Source of the DNA: Daphnia pulex
Taxonomy: Eukaryota; Arthropoda; Branchiopoda; Diplostraca; Daphniidae
DNA: 64,000 bases
Assembly (NCBI RefSeq): GCF_021134715.1
Contig: NC_060019.1
Span: 2,790,001 to 2,854,000, forward strand
Direction of reading: 5' to 3'
This document shows positions 11,485 through 23,095 of this stretch, in pieces. The notes beneath the pieces were generated by a model. That model ran no database searches. It had not been told where the DNA came from and saw only the letters and a program-made list of their open reading frames with translations. The first letter of the stretch is position 1. Every line of letters begins with the position of its first letter. The translations under genes were made by a program, and so were the position numbers.

Positions 11485-14440
11485 TTGTTGTTTATGAAAA
11501 TAACAGAACTTTCAAATTTTTCAAAGAATTCGGATGGTGAAGAAAAGTGTAGGTTATTGGAAAAGTTATCCCTATTACAAATTAACGATTCAAATTGGAT
11601 TGACGACGATCTTTGGAAAAATACCATGATGATCTCATTGTTATTCCACCAGTACCTTGGCCAAATTTTATAGACTATTTCCAAAATGGGAGAAGTATAA
11701 TAACTGGAGAGAAACTGTATGTTGACAAAATCGTAATATATCAGCCATGGAGCAGAGTCTAGAAAACAATTGATTCTGAGACTTTTCTGCATTGCAGCTT
11801 ACAGCAACGCAGTCGTCATTAAAGCAAAAGGGTGTTATCATGAAATGCTTATGTTTTTTTTATTTTAATCGACTGTTACATTCTTCTTTTCTTAGGTTAC
11901 AGCATTTTAAACACTGAGTGTTACATATTATCCTTGGGTCACTTGTGCTAAAGATGGCATGGTGCAGTTTGCCCATTGTACATGTACTGAAGGATAAAAT
12001 TCCACCTAATGTTCATCTTTTAATAGATTATAAATATTAAATAGTACTATGTAAAATATGATTTAGTCTAGTTGAAATGCATGTGTACGCATCTAGCCAC
12101 ACTTTTGCATGCATTAATTTTGGACAATATAAACAAAAGTTGCACTGAGCAAAAATGTGGTTGGATTGAAAACACTTCTAAGCCGGTAGAGTAATGAAAA
12201 ATGTTAAATATATGGTTGCATGAATAATCATTACCTTTCATAGGAATGCTTTACACGAGTAGTAATCTTCGGTAGACAATTGATTTCTTTAATTTTCAAG
12301 GTCAACGTTTCCAGAGCCTACTGAAGAACAGGTAAAAAAGCCAGAAAAAGACTGGCAGAAATGGAAAAAAAAACAGCTGCGATAGGGGCTTCTGATTCTG
12401 ACAACTACACTGACTAAATATTCCAGATGCAGTAAAGAATCCCCCACCACCTTCGTTCAAAAACCTTTTCAGGAAAGAGCTATCTGGGGCACAATATGAC
12501 TCTGTGTTGAAGGTGTGTAAAGATTAGGTGTAAAATGTGTGTAAAAAGTAAAAAGGTGTGTAAAAATACCAACACTGTTAAGTCAACTCAACAATAACAA
12601 TTGCACTATTATTGAAAGACTAACTCGACAACAACAGGAAAGTAAATATTGGTCCATATACAGACTAGAACAGATTACCTCCTTATTCTTTAATAAATAA
12701 AATTTGTTATCCATCCCAAATCTGATTGAAATATGGGAGTATTTATGTTAAACAAATGTTTGACAATTTGAAACTACAATTTTTTGCTTCTAACTTTAAA
12801 TTTCAACTAGATAAAAATTGGAGAAACTACCAGAATATTACCTCCTTCCCTTAGATGGGGAATAGAAAACGAGTCAGTAGCACGTGATGCCTTTTTGTTA
12901 TTTCTTATAGAAGAAGACACTATTCTAACTTTCAGTATTCCGATTATGAGTAATATTTGTGTAACGCCATTGTTCAAATTTAACGAAATTTAATTTCTAG
13001 TGTAAGACAAAAATCGAAAATTAAATGGATTACCACTAAAAGAGAGTAGGAATTATGGCACGATCGACAATGGGATTGTTGAAAATACAAATGTGTACCG
13101 TCAGCCACACGGAATTTACTGCACAAATCCCGCTCACCAATGATCAGTTTGTAACATCAAAATGGATGTCTTGATTTGTGAGATTTGCCGTAAAACTGGT
13201 GCCCAAATAGTATCATTGAAAAAAGAGATAGAGTTTACCGAATTTGACGCCGCTACTAACATTTTATCCGGTGTTCTTCGTGGTTCTGGTTTCCAGATCA
13301 TCAAATGGTTCGTGATTCCAAAAAGTGTTTTTGTTTCACTACGAGAAACAGTTATACGCAACAAAAAGTAAGTTTGAGAACGGAACGTCTCTTTTCACTC
13401 TGCTTTTTCATCTCGCTCTTCTTTTGCAATTTTATTATACTGGTGGAACTTATGAGTTGACAATAACTTTAAACAAAATAACATGCAAATTACCTTCCAA
13501 TTCTATAACAATGTGGTTTGCTTTGTTCGAACAAATAGGGCGTAACACATTAGGAGACGATCACGTTTAGTTCTAACTATAAATAATATTTCTCATTATT
13601 CTCGTATTAAAAGGCCCAATTATTGACCAATTGTAGAGGCACTAGTCACAAAATCTTCGACGTATTACCTTTTGCTACTGGAATTCCTTTCTTTTTTAAT
13701 ATTGACCAGCTACCCAACGTGAGCCAAATGTTTCATCGGGCGTAACATTCAACTTTCTGCTTGAAAAACTTTATTGTACAAGGCAATATTCTATTTGCTC
13801 TCTCCACAGAGATCGATAGATGAGTCGCTCGGTAAGAAATTGTTTGAAGTCAGTCTAGTTACGCCATTTAGCAACGAATTAATAATTAATTTAAGCTCGT
13901 AATGTCATGTCATTCAATGTGACAATTCAATGTAACACCGAATTAAAAATGTCATTTCATGTCATTCTAATGAAAAATACTACATTTTTTTGAAAAAACT
14001 TGAGCTATCTCAAAGCCAAGACCAAAATTGATTTAGGATCTATTCTTTTCTTCCTATCTGATTGTGATAAACACGCCAGAGCAGAGGAAGGGATGGTCAC
14101 CAAATGGACGGGTGATTGTTTGTGGTGAGGAGAAATGTGTCATTGAAATGAAATGCCCTTATGCCTTGGTACAACAAGCAACAATAATTGATTCGAATTT
14201 CCTACTTTGCAAAAGTGAATTAGATGGTGAACTATTTGTTAAAAATATCATCAGTACTATTTCTAAATGCAGTTACAAATATTTGTTGTTGGTGCAAAGG
14301 TTTCTGGTAATTTACACTTTAAAGATCTTTTCAAAATTCTGGTTCTCTTCTCCAGTTCATTTATGGAACATTACATCTCGCAATCCAGGTTATTCTGGGA
14401 ACCATCTTACCAGAGTTTTTTTTATGCTACTTTAATAACA
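11485..14440 (+). pseudogene. YqaJ-type nuclease gene of element 2, degraded
   Basis: Scattered plus-strand coding blocks: 11485-11760 (DDDLWKNT, then WPNFIDYFQNGRSIITGE in a second frame), about 12420-12520 (NPPPPSFKNLFRKELSGAQY), 13162-13371, and 14064-14290. The last block carries the diagnostic nuclease motif: NGRVIVCGEEKCVIEMKCPY, in which E-x-K in a 'vlEiKCP' setting is the metal-binding core of YqaJ/lambda-exonuclease folds. The 'SPNG' just before it would be 'SPDG' in active relatives, so the catalytic Asp appears changed to Asn. Downstream, SYKYLLLVQ matches the place of the usual YYYQVQ strand. Introns and frame breaks separate the blocks. Function in transposition is unknown; end processing of the element is a hypothesis. 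Confidence 0.55.
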
Positions 14441-14679
14441 AGAATTGTATAGTATTTTAAATCAGATGAAGCTGAAAAGAATTACCAAATTGTGGAATTG
14501 TGATATGTGTACTGCGGTCCAACAAAATCAGAAGAAAAGAGAGCACTTCAAAGAAGGAATTGTAATTAAATTAACATTTTATCTTACATCTTCGTCCTTT
14601 AAATATATGCTACAAATACAGAAGTTAATCTCGAGGCATAATACTAAAATTTCAATAATTTAATGCACACGCTTATCAA

Positions 14680-15240
14680 TATCTATACACGCTTCAATAT
14701 TCAATGCGCGCACAATTTTATCCAAAAAAGAAATTTCTTTTTCGTCTGTGAACAGCATTTCATGGTGCAATGGTCCACTGAGAACTGAAAAACACTGTTC
14801 CAATTACTCTTTCCACATGTATTCTAACTTAAAATTCTTCGACTTTTAATTGACTTAGATGAGAACGCTTGCTTTTGAATTTTTCTGCATTACAAAGGTT
14901 TTTAAATCATTTATTATAAAACCTCTGTCAGTGCTGAGTACGAGGTCACCTTCTTTGAAATTTTCAATATATCCGGAATCCTCAACTATAAATTGATCAC
15001 TTCAACGACCACCATATCCTAGTGATATAAATGAAACATTTCCTTGGCTGGTGATTGAAATTAAAAATTTGATTGTGTTGTTGTTTTTATATGACGAAAA
15101 AGTTGAAGCGCGTTCTCTAAAGTTGGTAGGTCGATGAACAAAAATCTCAAAACAATACATAATTGATTAAAATCAATGAAAATGTTCCCGAAAAATCATT
15201 GGAAGAGTTGTTATTATTTGTCGTTCACCAGGCCATAAAA
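14680..15240 (-). pseudogene. DDE transposase of element 2, degraded
   Basis: Reading from 15240 down, the minus strand encodes [17 protein letters not shown], then [12 protein letters not shown], then FKEGDLVLSTDRGF, and after a frame break an ERVIGT-like helix and DEKEISFLDKIV. Each piece aligns with the intact transposase at 28943-30092 (NTIKSLISITPRG, ISFISQGYGGRSTD, EGDEILADRGWVG, VERVIGKLR, DEEKITLFDKL). So the second catalytic Asp (in TDRGF) and the region of the catalytic Glu are still traceable, while the first Asp region is lost. There are several stops. Confidence 0.65.
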
Positions 15241-15304
15241 GAACGCGGGCACTAATACCTGGTGCATCCCTGATACCCATGTGTGCACATATTTAGATGC
15301 AGTT

Positions 15305-15613
15305 GAATAGGGTTGGTGCATGAATAAGGGATTCGATTGAAAAAAATACCATTAGAATCAGTTTTTCACGTTGATTCTCATGGTATTTTTTAAAATTTTT
15401 TAAATAATAATTTCCCCCCATAATCTCACTTCAAAGTTCAGATTAGCTCCCCCCATTTTAAAACGGACCCCACGCCATTTTTGGTGGGCGATCTTTAAAA
15501 TCTGATGAATTTCCCCCCTTTTCACCCTTTTCGTCTTTTGCCTTTCGGCTCTAAGGGCAAAAGAGTGGGTATAGGCAGCACGAAAAAGGGTGAAAAGGGG
15601 GGAAAAAGGGCAA
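15305..15613. repeat. Non-coding dispersed element (MITE-like), copy 1
   Basis: About 309 bp that recurs in inverted orientation at 36090-36408 with clear full-length similarity. It contains an internal imperfect hairpin built on CCCTTTTCACCCTTTTCG versus CGAAAAAGGGTGAAAAGGGG and another on 'ATACCATTAGAATCAG' versus 'CTGATTCT...GGTAT'-type arms (15351-15393). It encodes nothing. Copy 1 lies inside the decayed element 2, so it either belongs to it or was inserted later. Confidence 0.7.
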
Positions 15614-15736
15614 ACTTGCTTGCTGATGAAAATTTTGTCTCAGGTAAAGCCTTTATCCGAGACAAAATGTTTCGAAAAAATTAAATTCTCACATGATAAA
15701 TCAAGTCTGTTTGAAGGGTCGATGAAAGCCAATGCT

Positions 15737-15827
15737 GAAAAGCCAATGCTTTTCAGTTGTGGCTGCATTACGGATCCAGAAATAACGTGCCAAGAAGGCA
15801 ACCTCGAACCCCCCCCCCCCCCCTATA
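15737..15827. repeat. Right terminal inverted repeat of element 2
   Basis: Reverse complement of 11358-11437, with a poly-C tract of about 16 at 15808-15823 where the left end has six G. Ends TATA at 15824-15827. Confidence 0.65.
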
Positions 15828-15898
15828 GATTAAAACCATCAAAGCTGCTGCTATAAAATTGACCGGGGTTGAAGTCTAGATTGACATCTGTCGGTTTG

Positions 15899-16730
15899 TC
15901 ACGAGAAAAACCTGATTTTGATCGTCAGGTTAACATGAACGATGACAAATATTTTTTTCTTGACATTGTCATTGGATTCCTTGGGCTCTTCTCCTGTGAA
16001 TTCTGTTTTGCGGCCGCTGAACTCTACACGTTTTTTCTGAATGGCTCCGTGTCCGTTGGCATCAATTTTTTTCGGAACGCTCTGTCTCTTTTTGCGGCCG
16101 TGACAGCCCATCAAGCTGTTCATTCGGGTTTCGATGGCTTTCATGTCCTTTTTGTATTTTTCGTTAGTCCCTCTTTTCTCATTTTCCAATAAAGGCTCAA
16201 TATTGAAGTTCGGCCTCTTCGTGTTTCTCTTGTCTTCGCCATCTGCTCAGCTTGTTGCTGCATTTTTTATTGAAGCTCAGCGTTACGTTTGATTTTTCGG
16301 AAAGTTTCGCGGAATTGATGGTCTTTTCCGTCTTAGTTGCCGTCGCTTTTAATAGTTGTTCTTCGACGTTTCTCCTCAACTGAATTTCTTGGCGTAGACG
16401 CTGCTGAATCTCGTTCATGATGACGGCGGATTTGGGAACTTGGCTTCTTGATTTCGAAACTGATGTTCCAACGATAGAGTTGACGATCGACGGCTGGCCT
16501 CTTGACATGTTGTTAAGAGTGGCTTCGTCGACAAAGACTGAGTGGACGGAGGATCGTGGTGTGCGGATATATCTGTCAATATGCTCATATACTACCATCG
16601 TTATCACTTCCAACCTTTTAATCCATTCATCTGGATTTGCGTCTTCTTCTGCGTTACAATCTGGTGCATTCACATATCACTTGTTAGCCGCTATGCAGTC
16701 TTCTAATTGGTCGGCCAGTGACGCGCGATG
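15899..16730 (-). pseudogene. Unrecognised coiled-coil/basic protein fragment
   Basis: On the minus strand, 16730-16197 encodes a peptide with helical heptad-like stretches (EIQQRLRQEIQLRRNVEEQLL), and a second frame from about 16210 to 15899 continues with a strongly basic region (GRKKRQSVPKKI, QKKRVEFSGRKTE). A single frameshift near 16200 would connect them. The layout of acidic N-terminus, coiled coil and basic tail resembles a gag or nucleic-acid-binding protein, but no zinc knuckle or known domain is present. I do not recognise it. Confidence 0.3.
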
Positions 16731-17189
16731 AACAGCTAGCTCTTGTTTACTGCCAAAATTAGCGATGTGTTTGATTAATCAATTAGTGTGTCTGTTCTTT
16801 TCGCACATGCGCTCTCTCGCTTCAAATGCTTGGCACTAGTGAGCGGTGGAAATTCACTGTTGTCGGAGGTTTGGCAGAATTTGTCGAATGGGCCTGGCTG
16901 ATTTTCGAAGTTGATGGCCATCTTCTATTTTGAGAAGCAGAAAGTTTGTTTGAACCGTGAATGGAGACATGATGAAGACGATAATGAAAGAATTATAATT
17001 AAGAGATGAACGATGATGAGATGAACGACGTTTGGCTTTACTGCACCCCCACTCGCATGACAGCCAGCTGGTCTTGCGTGGTGTGGGTACCGTAAAGATT
17101 GAGACGGATTGCGGAATTTGTTCCAATCGATTGCGGAAGGTGGAGTCAAATGCGGAATTCGGAGGCGGATGTTCGGAGGCGGTTCCTAA

Positions 17190-18650
17190 ATATTTGGGAT
17201 TAGATAGGAAATTCAGTTCCCCCAATAAGTTTTCTCAAGAATTCAAAATGAAGAATTATTTCCCCCGATTTCTTGTAAATCCTTCCAGTCCTTGGCTTTA
17301 TGAACATTTTTATACTGAAGCCTTCGGCTCAACTACTTCTTTGAAGGGTGTTAACATAACATTACCTAACCTAACATAACATAACCTGTTGGGTCTTATT
17401 AATTTTCAAAATAAACCAATGGTTTTAATTAAAAAGACCGCTAAATGGCGCTGTATTTGGTCCAAAAAATGACCGCTAGATGGCGCTACTAATTGCCAAA
17501 ACATAACCGCTAAATAGCGCTGCAAAATCACTATGATTCTTAGAGAAAAACATAATAGACTGGCCTCTATTATGAAACTATTCTTGACGAGCCTCCGGCT
17601 CTGTCCAAAGAAACCTATTTTCTTAGGTGTTAACATCTTTTAATATCACCCAACCTGACCGGGCCTAACCTAACCTAAATTACACTTTTTATCACCCGAA
17701 ATATTTGGGATTGTATAGAAAATTCAGTTCCCCCAAATGAGTTTTCTCAAACATTCAAAATGAAGAATTGTAATTCATTCCAGTCCTTGGCTATAATTTT
17801 CCAAGCAAAGTATTGCAAAACCTCCGGCTTTATGAACATTTTTCTGAAGCCTTCGGCTCAATTACTTCTTTGAAAGGTTTTTACATAACATTACCGAACC
17901 TAACCTACCCTAACCTGTTGTGTCTTATTCATTTTCAAAATAAACCTATGGTGTTTATTAGAATAACCGCTAAAATGGCGCTGTATTTGGTCCCAAAAAG
18001 CGGCCGCTAGATGACGCTACTAATTGCCAAAAAAATGACCGTTAAATAGCGCTGCAAAATCACTATGATTCTTAGAGAAAAACATAATAGACTGGCCTCT
18101 ATTATAAAACTATTCTTGACAAGCCTCCGGCTCTATTTAATGAAACCTATTTTCTTAGGTGTTCAACATTTTTTAATATAACCCAACCTGACCGGGCCTA
18201 ACCTAACCTAACCTACACTTTTTATCATCCTAAATATTTGGGATTAAATAGGAAATTCAGTTTTCCCAATAAGTTTTCTCAAGAATTCAAAATGAAGAAT
18301 TATTTTTCTAAATCCTTCCAGTCCTTGGCTATAATTTTTTCCAAACAAAGTATTGCAAAACCTCCGGTTTTATGAATATTTTCATTCTGAAGCCTTTGGC
18401 TACTAATTACCAAAAGAAGACCACTTAATAACGTTGCAAAATTCACAAAATGACCGCTAGATGGCGCTGCATTTAGTTCAAAGATGACCGCTATATGGCG
18501 TTGCAATAAGTTAGAAAATGACCGCTAGATGGCGCTGCAAATAGTTCAAAAAATGACCGCTAGATGGCGCTGCATATTGTCCAAATCATGACCATTAAAT
18601 GACACTGTTACGACCACTAAATAGCGCCGTAAATAATTCAGAAGATGGCC
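17190..18650. repeat. Satellite-like block: 520-540-bp tandem repeat with CCTAA runs and a GCTAGATGGCGC motif
   Basis: Three copies of a unit that begins near AAATATTTGGGATT occur at about 17190, 17700 and 18233. Each unit contains two short runs of CCTAA (complement of TTAGG, the arthropod telomere repeat), for example near 17362, 17665, 17895 and 18200. Each unit also contains several copies of a 'gaccgctagatggcgctg' box, which become a dense minisatellite at 18450-18600. Phrases such as 'CCTCCGGCT..ATGAA' recur. No gene is supported here; open frames are by-products of the repeat. Confidence 0.75.
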
Positions 18651-18984
18651 ATGGCGCATCTAATAAAATGGGAAAAGATCTTCTATAACAATTAACGGCA
18701 CTTTCCATGCCCACAAAAATAACTCCTAAAAAAATCCAGGCAAAAATCTTTAAGTCCTAGAACACGAATAAATTTCTGTTTTCTTGGTTAAATATTTAAA
18801 AAAAATTAAAAAAAGTTGTATTAAAAGAAAGTATGAAAAAGCTCTGAATTATACACACTTGTTTCTTAAGTTATTTGAAAGAAAGAACATTTGAATGAGA
18901 AATTTTGTTTTTGTTTTGTATCCATTGGAGTCCCCCTAGTTGTCGGGTATATCCACCTCCATTTTTTACTTTTTTTCCGAACAA

Positions 18985-19740
18985 TTAATTACGATTGATT
19001 ATGGCCCTCTTTACTACCCCATCTCGGGTTTGAGTAAAGATTACCACCTTTTGGAACACTTCCCCCCTGGCCAGAGCATACTGCTCTCCCGCCTCACGAA
19101 CCACCCTAACATGTTGTGGTTCTTCGACCAACGGTTGTTGGTTTTCCGGCTCGGGATCTCCTTCCTCCTCTTGGCGCTCGTTTCGGGCCCTAATTCCCTC
19201 TAAAAGGGCTCTAAATTCAGGATGACGTTTCTCTTCCCATTCCATTTCCACATCAAGATCTTGAGATGTGGACCATGGCTTGGTTTGCTTCCTTAAAAAC
19301 CTGATTGCTGCCGCTCGCTTATGATAAAAATCATTAAAATTAGGCACCATGTTCGGCGCATAAGATTGATGAAGAGCTGCATAGACAGACAAAACATCAT
19401 TCTTAAGGAATCCAGGAAAGATGTCACGAAGACTGCATAGAGCAATTTTAGCTGCCCTGAAAAAGTAATGAACTTGTTGAATTAAAGGAGTCACGACATG
19501 GCCACAGGATGGCTCCGATGTTGGAGTGCTGTTACAATGAGCTACCTCCAAAGCTATTCCTCCTTCAGTGACATTAACAAGATCCCAAGCACAATAAAGA
19601 CCCTTCCGGGCTGCCCCATCGATCTCCTCACTTCTCTCAATAAATACACGACCATCCACGGTCTGGTAAAGGTCCTTAAACCCTTCCATACGTGGAAATT
19701 TCTGATAAATTCTGTTCTGGAACACTACACGGTCTCCCAT
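18985..19740 (-). CDS. Intact 251-aa protein of unknown family
   Basis: A single uninterrupted minus-strand frame from ATG at 19740 to a stop at 18985, the longest clean single-exon ORF of the left half. The N-terminal 60 residues are mixed; residues about 85-150 have hydrophobic helices (HYFFRAAKIALCSLRDIF). Residues about 165-215 are very acidic and contain a coiled-coil-like ARNERQEEEGDPEPENQQ stretch. There are no membrane segments or zinc fingers. I do not recognise a family. Its intactness among decayed sequence suggests either a recent element-encoded protein or a lineage-specific gene. No TIRs were seen flanking it. Confidence 0.5.
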   Translation of the reverse strand: MGDRVVFQNRIYQKFPRMEGFKDLYQTVDGRVFIERSEEIDGAARKGLYCAWDLVNVTEGGIALEVAHCNSTPTSEPSCGHVVTPLIQQVHYFFRAAKIALCSLRDIFPGFLKNDVLSVYAALHQSYAPNMVPNFNDFYHKRAAAIRFLRKQTKPWSTSQDLDVEMEWEEKRHPEFRALLEGIRARNERQEEEGDPEPENQQPLVEEPQHVRVVREAGEQYALARGEVFQKVVIFTQTRDGVVKRAIINRN

Positions 19741-20079
19741 TTTGTTGTACTAGCGAGAAAAATAAAATCTCTCCAATTTGTACTCTTTTCCAGGAGCGAT
19801 TTTTGACACGTCTGGTTGGTTTGGTTGTTTTGCAAAGAGTAATTCTCCCGATAAATCCCTAAAATGAATATCTTTGCAGCGCTCACCCTGGGCCCAAAAA
19901 CTTTTTTTTAATTATGAAAAAATATTTTCTTATTCAGTTTTTTATGCTGAATCCGAAGATTTTTTTATATTTGCTCTACGACGTACGGGAAGCTATTTAG
20001 CGTACCGTTGGTCCTACAGACCTGGAATTTTTACTATCTTAAAGAACTTTTTATGCTGATCACTAATCTAATTTAGCAG

Positions 20080-20553
20080 CTCAACCTCTGCTGCTCCGAA
20101 TACCTCACCTCTACTGCAATCGTTTCCGTCACTGAAACCTCAGACTTCCTAGACACCCTTGTTGTTCAAGAAGTTAGTGTACGTTCATCAACCGATGAAA
20201 AAATGGTCGATTCGAGTTTCTTCCTCGACGGGGACAAAACCTTCAATTCAGTTCCTGCTAGACAAGACAAGTCGACTATTTGAAGAACCAAAGACCCAGC
20301 AAATGATCTTCCCGAGCTATCACCTGAGCAACTACCGGTCGATCCAGTTGCTTTAGCGTTGAATCACCTACCTGTGCCGAACGAAGAACAAACACCAATT
20401 ATCTCAGCCCATTTACCTAAAACCCCACCACCAGATGGAGACACCACAGTTTCAAATTTACCGAGAAAAGTCATAGAAGCTTACCTAGTACCCGTCGAGA
20501 GCGAGAGCTTCCCACAGATATCAATCGATGACATTCGAGCAGAATATTTATGA
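20080..20553 (+). pseudogene. Unrecognised proline/acid-rich ORF with one in-frame TGA
   Basis: From about 20080 one plus frame is open to a TAA at 20553 except for a single TGA at about 20281-20283. The peptide is acidic and proline-rich (LPELSPEQLPVDPVALALNH, HLPKTPPPDGDTT) with no domain I recognise. It may be the N- or C-terminal region of a retroelement or a broken lineage-specific gene. Confidence 0.3.
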
Positions 20554-21465
20554 AAAAAAATATCTAGTATGGTATTTGCTTTCAAACCGCTTGCTGCAAC
20601 AAAATATTGTTGAATGATTGAACTTGGAAACACATTTCTTATACTTTCATTATACCGCCGGATGATTAAATTTATAGGGGTGCGTTGGACTCCTCGACGT
20701 CTCTCTGTGATGTACCTCTCTCCTTAGTAAAACCTTGTCAGCTTGTCTGATGTAAAGCAGGCTTTCAACAGCATGCTCAAAGTCCACCGGCTCTGAATGC
20801 AGCTCATCCGCCTGGCTTAGCCATTGTTTTGAATCAAATTCCATCTGGTGGCCCTTTTTTCCGCTTGCCTTAAGCTTAGCTGTTTTTTAACATGTTGGAA
20901 AACTGCCTCTATCTTCATTCTAAAAAAATGAATAACAAACAAAACTGCCTTCATTCTAACTGCTTCCGCCTCATCAGTATCCTAAATAGTTCCAGGCCAA
21001 ACTCAAAGGCTTGGAATCTTCCCAGAACTGGTTCAGTCCGAGTCAACATGGCTTCAGGCCTGGTTTTTCAACTGAGACAGCCTCTCTTCTTAAGCTAACC
21101 GAAACCGATAAGAAAAATAAAATCTTCACTTGCTGTGCCTTTTTAGATATCGTGTCAGCCTTTGCGTGGCTTTACACCCAGCCATCCTGAACGGCTGGAT
21201 ATAAAAAACATTGTCCTCCTCGTCTGGTAAAGATTCTAGGTTGTTCCTTAGCTCCCGATCCAGTACTTTGACGAACTCTCGGTCCTCTTATGTTGCTAAA
21301 ACTGAGCTCGGTTGCGGTGTTGCAAGGCAGTGTTCTCTCGCCTCGTAATAGAAAGAAAAAGTAAGAAATTGCTAATTTTTTGCAAAATAAAATTTCCAAC
21401 AGGTACAGTTTCTTTGACGAAGTAAGTGTTACTTTGTAATACCTTTACACTAATAATTTGCTATT

Positions 21466-21960
21466 TTTTTACAGCAATTTGTCTTTGAGCCCACTGGAAT
21501 TCGTAACGAGCACATGGCAGTGCGGATCGACATATCAAACAAACTTGGGGATGTCTTCGAGGCATCAGCAGGAGCCATGTATGTGGATAGCTTCAGTTCA
21601 TATGAAACTATTTAACTATTTTCACCTTTTCTCCAGAATAGATTGGGTAAACCAGCAATTTTTTAAATAGTTCTATCTTTATAAATGCTCCTGTCATTCA
21701 ACACGTGGAAGTGCTAAGTCGCCCAGCAAACTTTAGGTAATCTTATTATACCCCGTATCTACTCTAAATATCTTTATATTAAGATAATCAATTTTTAAAT
21801 GTTATTACAATTTTTAGGGACTTGGGTTTCTTTAGCAATAGCGAGCATTGGCTCGTCTTAGAATCGGATTCCTTGATTTCAAAGGGGCGGGGTTTATTGC
21901 CCAAACGGCTAAGAAGGCGGAATCTAGCTATGCTCTTATGTATTTCGAGGTGAGTGTCGA
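21466..21960 (+). other. Possible small exons of an unknown gene
   Basis: Two blocks look exon-like: 21474-21610, following a T-rich tract ending in CAG (FEPTGIRNEHMAVRIDISNK), and about 21845-21952, ending in a GTGAGT donor (RIGFLDFKGAGFIAQTAKKA). I do not recognise the product and frames between them are not continuous. Confidence 0.22.
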
Positions 21961-22014
21961 TTTAAAAAAAAAAAACTAACGCGTTGTTACTTATCATTGT
22001 TATTCTTTTAAAGC

Positions 22015-22560
22015 CAGGGAGTCAGCATACAGTTCCGGCCGCACTCCGTGGAGTTTAAGTAATTAGAGAAATGGATTTCCTTCGAAAATCTAATTCGACC
22101 TTTGTCAAAAACTAAAATGATTGTCTGATCTAAATCTGATAATCAAACTGATGTTCAAAATGAAATTTGAGAGCGGAAAGGATTAGATTATAGGACTGGA
22201 AAAGGTAAGCGTGTTGATTGTCTAATAAATTTCTTGTCAATCCTAATAGCTAATTTTCGCATCGCTTACTTCGTGAACTGATAACTGTCAAAAGAAATTG
22301 AAAAAAAAAATTCCCAAAATTTGGGTGCGCGGGTTGCAGGTGTGCTTACGAAAATAAATTCCTTCATCAAAAAGTAAAAAGAATCGGTACCCAATAACAC
22401 TGTTTCGGCCCCACTCTGCGGAGTTTAACTTATATTTAGAAATTGATTTCCTTACGAAAATATACTCAACTATAAAAAAAAATTGTGTGTTAGTCAAACT
22501 GATGTTAAAAATTTAATTTGAGACCGAGAAGATTTCTATACATTAAAGTACAAAAAGGAA
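22015..22560. repeat. Two-copy direct repeat, spacing about 350 bp
   Basis: A block at about 22030-22200 recurs, diverged, at about 22385-22560. Shared pieces are 'cggccgcactccgtggagttt' versus 'cggccccactctgcggagttt', 'gatttccttcgaaaat' versus 'gatttccttacgaaaat', and 'agtcaaactgatgtt'-like ends. Non-coding. Confidence 0.55.
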
Positions 22561-22723
22561 TAAAATATAAAATCGAGCAAAAGCCTCGAGCACCTCAATA
22601 AAAAACTAGTCATCCCAACCAAGAATTGACGAAATGTAAAAGCAATCCAAAAGACAAATTTAAACGAACGGCGTGATGATTACGACAATTAGTATCCAAA
22701 CTTCTTACTAAAACCACCTGTCA

Positions 22724-23095
22724 TTGGGACTCTCGCGTAACGCCCTTCTTTATAAAACAACCATGGTTCCCTTTTTTCTTCACAATTATTGTTTTTGGGC
22801 TTCGGCTTTCCGTAGAAAGCGAGTGATGAAAGCTGTTCAACGCCCTTTTGCCCTAGCTTTTTTGAGTCTTCATAATTCTACGTCAAATGACGCGGTCCTC
22901 ATCCTAGCCAAATTGCTTCCCTTACACCTCAAAGTTGAGGAAATGGTTTCAAATAAATCCTTTTCTGTCCATGCTTCTCTGCTGCCTCACTCCTCTTTTC
23001 TAGTTGCTGTCGATGTTCCTGCCATGATCTCGCCCTCCCATATTCACCTTCCAATTGATCACTTCGGCATCACCGTGAGAAACTGCTGCACTTAG
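22724..23095 (+). pseudogene. Non-LTR retrotransposon reverse transcriptase, C-terminal fragment
   Basis: The 123-aa frame contains RVMKAVQRPFALAFLSLH and NDAVLILAKLLPLHLKVEE. These match the region just after the RT domain of R1/Jockey-type LINEs, where 'l...QRpf.l.i..ayrt.st.al.vlaG..Pldl.v.e' is typical. The RT catalytic core is missing, so this is a 5'-truncated or decayed copy. The remaining 45 residues are less certain. Confidence 0.5.

Larger units (their letters stand above)
11358..15827. mobile_element. Decayed ISL2EU-like DNA transposon (element 2)
   Basis: The ends are inverted repeats of about 80 bp: left 11358-11437 starts TATAGGGGGGTTC, and right 15737-15827 is its reverse complement, extended by a longer poly-C run. 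Inside, YqaJ-nuclease coding lies on the plus strand (about 11.5-14.4 kb) and a DDE transposase on the minus strand (15.24-14.68 kb), pointing towards each other. This is the same convergent plan as the better preserved element at 27780-33035, in reverse orientation, and both ends start TATAG. A separate dispersed repeat (15305-15613) sits inside. Numerous stops and frameshifts show that it is dead. The target duplication may be TA, but it cannot be separated from the TATA ends. Confidence 0.68.

Noticed and set aside
17032-17379. 115-codon plus-strand frame as a gene
   Set aside because: It runs into the 17.2-18.7 kb satellite unit and recurs in part with each repeat; no motif.
22724-23095. 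Host gene with signal-peptide-like N-terminus
   Set aside because: The QRPFALAF and LAKLLPLHL phrases fit the LINE RT C-terminal region better than any secreted protein.
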